A stretch of 5,727 nucleotides of DNA from an uncultured Lachnospiraceae bacterium (lineage in GTDB: Bacteria > Bacillota > Clostridia > Lachnospirales > Lachnospiraceae). The position numbers and the translations under genes were made by a program. The first letter of the stretch is position 1; every line of letters begins with the position of its first letter. The DNA is taken from contig CAJLUP010000110.1 in assembly GCA_905209865.1 (NCBI GenBank), positions 1 through 5,727 of the forward strand, written 5' to 3'. Below are positions 5,438 to 5,727 of the stretch, in pieces. The notes under the pieces are model-generated. The model made no database searches, was not told the origin of the DNA, and saw only the letters and a list, made by a program, of their open reading frames with translations.

Positions 5438-5527
5438 GGAGAAGTACCCAAGTTGGCTGAAGGGGCTCCCCTGGAAAGGGAGTAGGTCGTTAGTAGCGGC
5501 GCGAGGGTTCAAATCCCTCCTTCTCCG
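5438..5527 (+). tRNA. tRNA-Ser, anticodon GGA
   Basis: A 90-base class II tRNA, 5 bases after tRNA-Ser(TGA) and surely in the same transcript. The acceptor GGAGAAG (5438-5444) pairs with CTTCTCC (5520-5526), with discriminator G5527. The D stem is CCC/GGG (5447-5449 and 5462-5464). The anticodon stem CTCCC/GGGAG holds the loop CTGGAAA with anticodon GGA at 5473-5475. The long variable arm GTCGTT-AGT-AGCGGC (5486-5500) has a 6-bp stem, and the T arm is GAGGG-TTCAAAT-CCCTC (5503-5519). CCA is not encoded. It decodes UCC and UCU. Bases 36-38 are again AAA. Confidence 0.97.
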
Positions 5528-5529
5528 CT

Positions 5530-5599
5530 TGATGTGCGAAAAAAGTCATTTAGAAATAAAAGACTGTAACATTTTTCGAAATAGATGAAAAGCACATCA
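5530..5599 (+). repeat. nested inverted repeat directly after the tRNA-Ser pair
   Basis: Outer arms TGATGTGC (5530-5537) and GCACATCA (5592-5599) are perfect 8-base complements. Inside them GAAAAA (5538-5543) pairs with TTTTTC (5572-5577), and AGTC (5544-5547) pairs with GACT (5562-5565). The three helices are nested in order, giving about 18 bp with one-sided bulges and a 14-base terminal loop. No T-run follows directly; the nearest T6 is at 5615. It starts 3 bases after the last tRNA, so it would form the 3' trailer of the tRNA transcript. Its function is unknown: trailer structure, weak terminator or protein site are all possible. Confidence 0.5.
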
Positions 5600-5611
5600 G
5601 AATAATATCAT

Positions 5612-5630
5612 AAGTTTTTTGAAAAAACTT
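5612..5630. repeat. perfect 19-base AT-rich palindrome upstream of a promoter
   Basis: AAGTTTTTT (5612-5620) and AAAAAACTT (5622-5630) are exact complements around G5621. The centre lies about 21 bases upstream of the -35 box at 5642. The one-base loop makes an RNA hairpin awkward, so it reads better as DNA: an A-tract UP element, an intrinsic bend or a dimeric regulator site. The choice among these is inference. Confidence 0.5.
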
Positions 5631-5641
5631 CGAAAAAGTAG

Positions 5642-5670
5642 TTGACAAAAACTGACAAAAATGATATTAT
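5642..5670 (+). promoter_or_regulatory. near-consensus promoter reading out of the window
   Basis: A perfect -35 TTGACA (5642-5647), an optimal 17-base spacer and a -10 TATTAT (5665-5670) make this the strongest promoter in the window. Upstream sequence is A/T-tract rich (5612-5640). TGACAAAAA occurs twice in tandem with a 10-base period (5643-5651 and 5653-5661), the second copy inside the spacer. The remaining 57 bases hold no start codon with a ribosome binding site, only weak dyads around 5676-5698 (AGCT/AGCT and CTC/GAG). The target is outside the window; a stable-RNA operon such as rRNA is plausible from the promoter style but not shown. Confidence 0.75.
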
Positions 5671-5727
5671 ATATGAGCTGACTCGTTGAGAGAAAGCTTG
5701 AAAAAAGAAAATAAAAAATATTTAAAA

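Noticed and set aside
5192..5512. 106-residue minus-strand frame containing GEGGIRTHAP
   Set aside because: It is antisense to the two tRNA-Ser genes. This peptide wording is a well-known artefact of translating the reverse strand of tRNA-Ser.
5347..5727. Integration site or mobile element at the tRNA-Ser 3' end
   Set aside because: No copy of the tRNA 3' end, no integrase and no terminal repeats are visible in the window.

Overview
The window looks like a chromosomal segment from a Firmicute of class Clostridia, most likely a Lachnospiraceae-type gut anaerobe. This is inferred from moderately AT-rich coding sequence, strong AGGAGG-type ribosome binding sites, the wording of the PurH, TsaD and RNase Z proteins, and stable-RNA promoters of the TTGACA/TATTAT type. 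No database search was possible.

Bases 1-5000 read as one co-directional + strand gene string: the 3' end of purH, tsaE, a fused tsaB-rimI, a small zinc-ribbon gene, an RNase Z-like gene (rnz), tsaD and ispD. Gaps are short (about 10-115 bases) and a rho-independent terminator follows ispD (5058-5096). Three of the four proteins needed for the t6A37 tRNA modification are here (TsaE ATPase, TsaB scaffold, TsaD catalyst); TsaC/Sua5 is not in the window. RimI (ribosomal protein S18 N-terminal acetyltransferase) is fused to TsaB, and the RNase Z-like protein belongs to the tRNA 3'-end maturation family. PurH (purine synthesis) and IspD (MEP isoprenoid pathway) flank this translation-related core.

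Bases 5000-5346 are non-coding: a stem-loop, the terminator, a stretch with no recognisable gene, then an AT-rich upstream element and a good sigma-A-type promoter. That promoter serves two tandem class II tRNA-Ser genes, anticodons TGA (5347-5432) and GGA (5438-5527), 5 bases apart and both without an encoded CCA. They therefore need RNase Z-type 3' processing and CCA addition.

Bases 5528-5727 hold no gene. They contain a nested inverted repeat (5530-5599), a perfect AT-rich 19-base palindrome (5612-5630) and a near-consensus promoter (5642-5670) firing out of the window, probably into another stable-RNA or strongly expressed unit. I see no mobile element, CRISPR array or clearly new system. 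The most notable points are the TsaB-RimI fusion, an RNase Z variant whose tRNA-contacting motifs depart from the textbook form, the uncharacterised zinc-ribbon protein, and the structured DNA after the tRNA genes.
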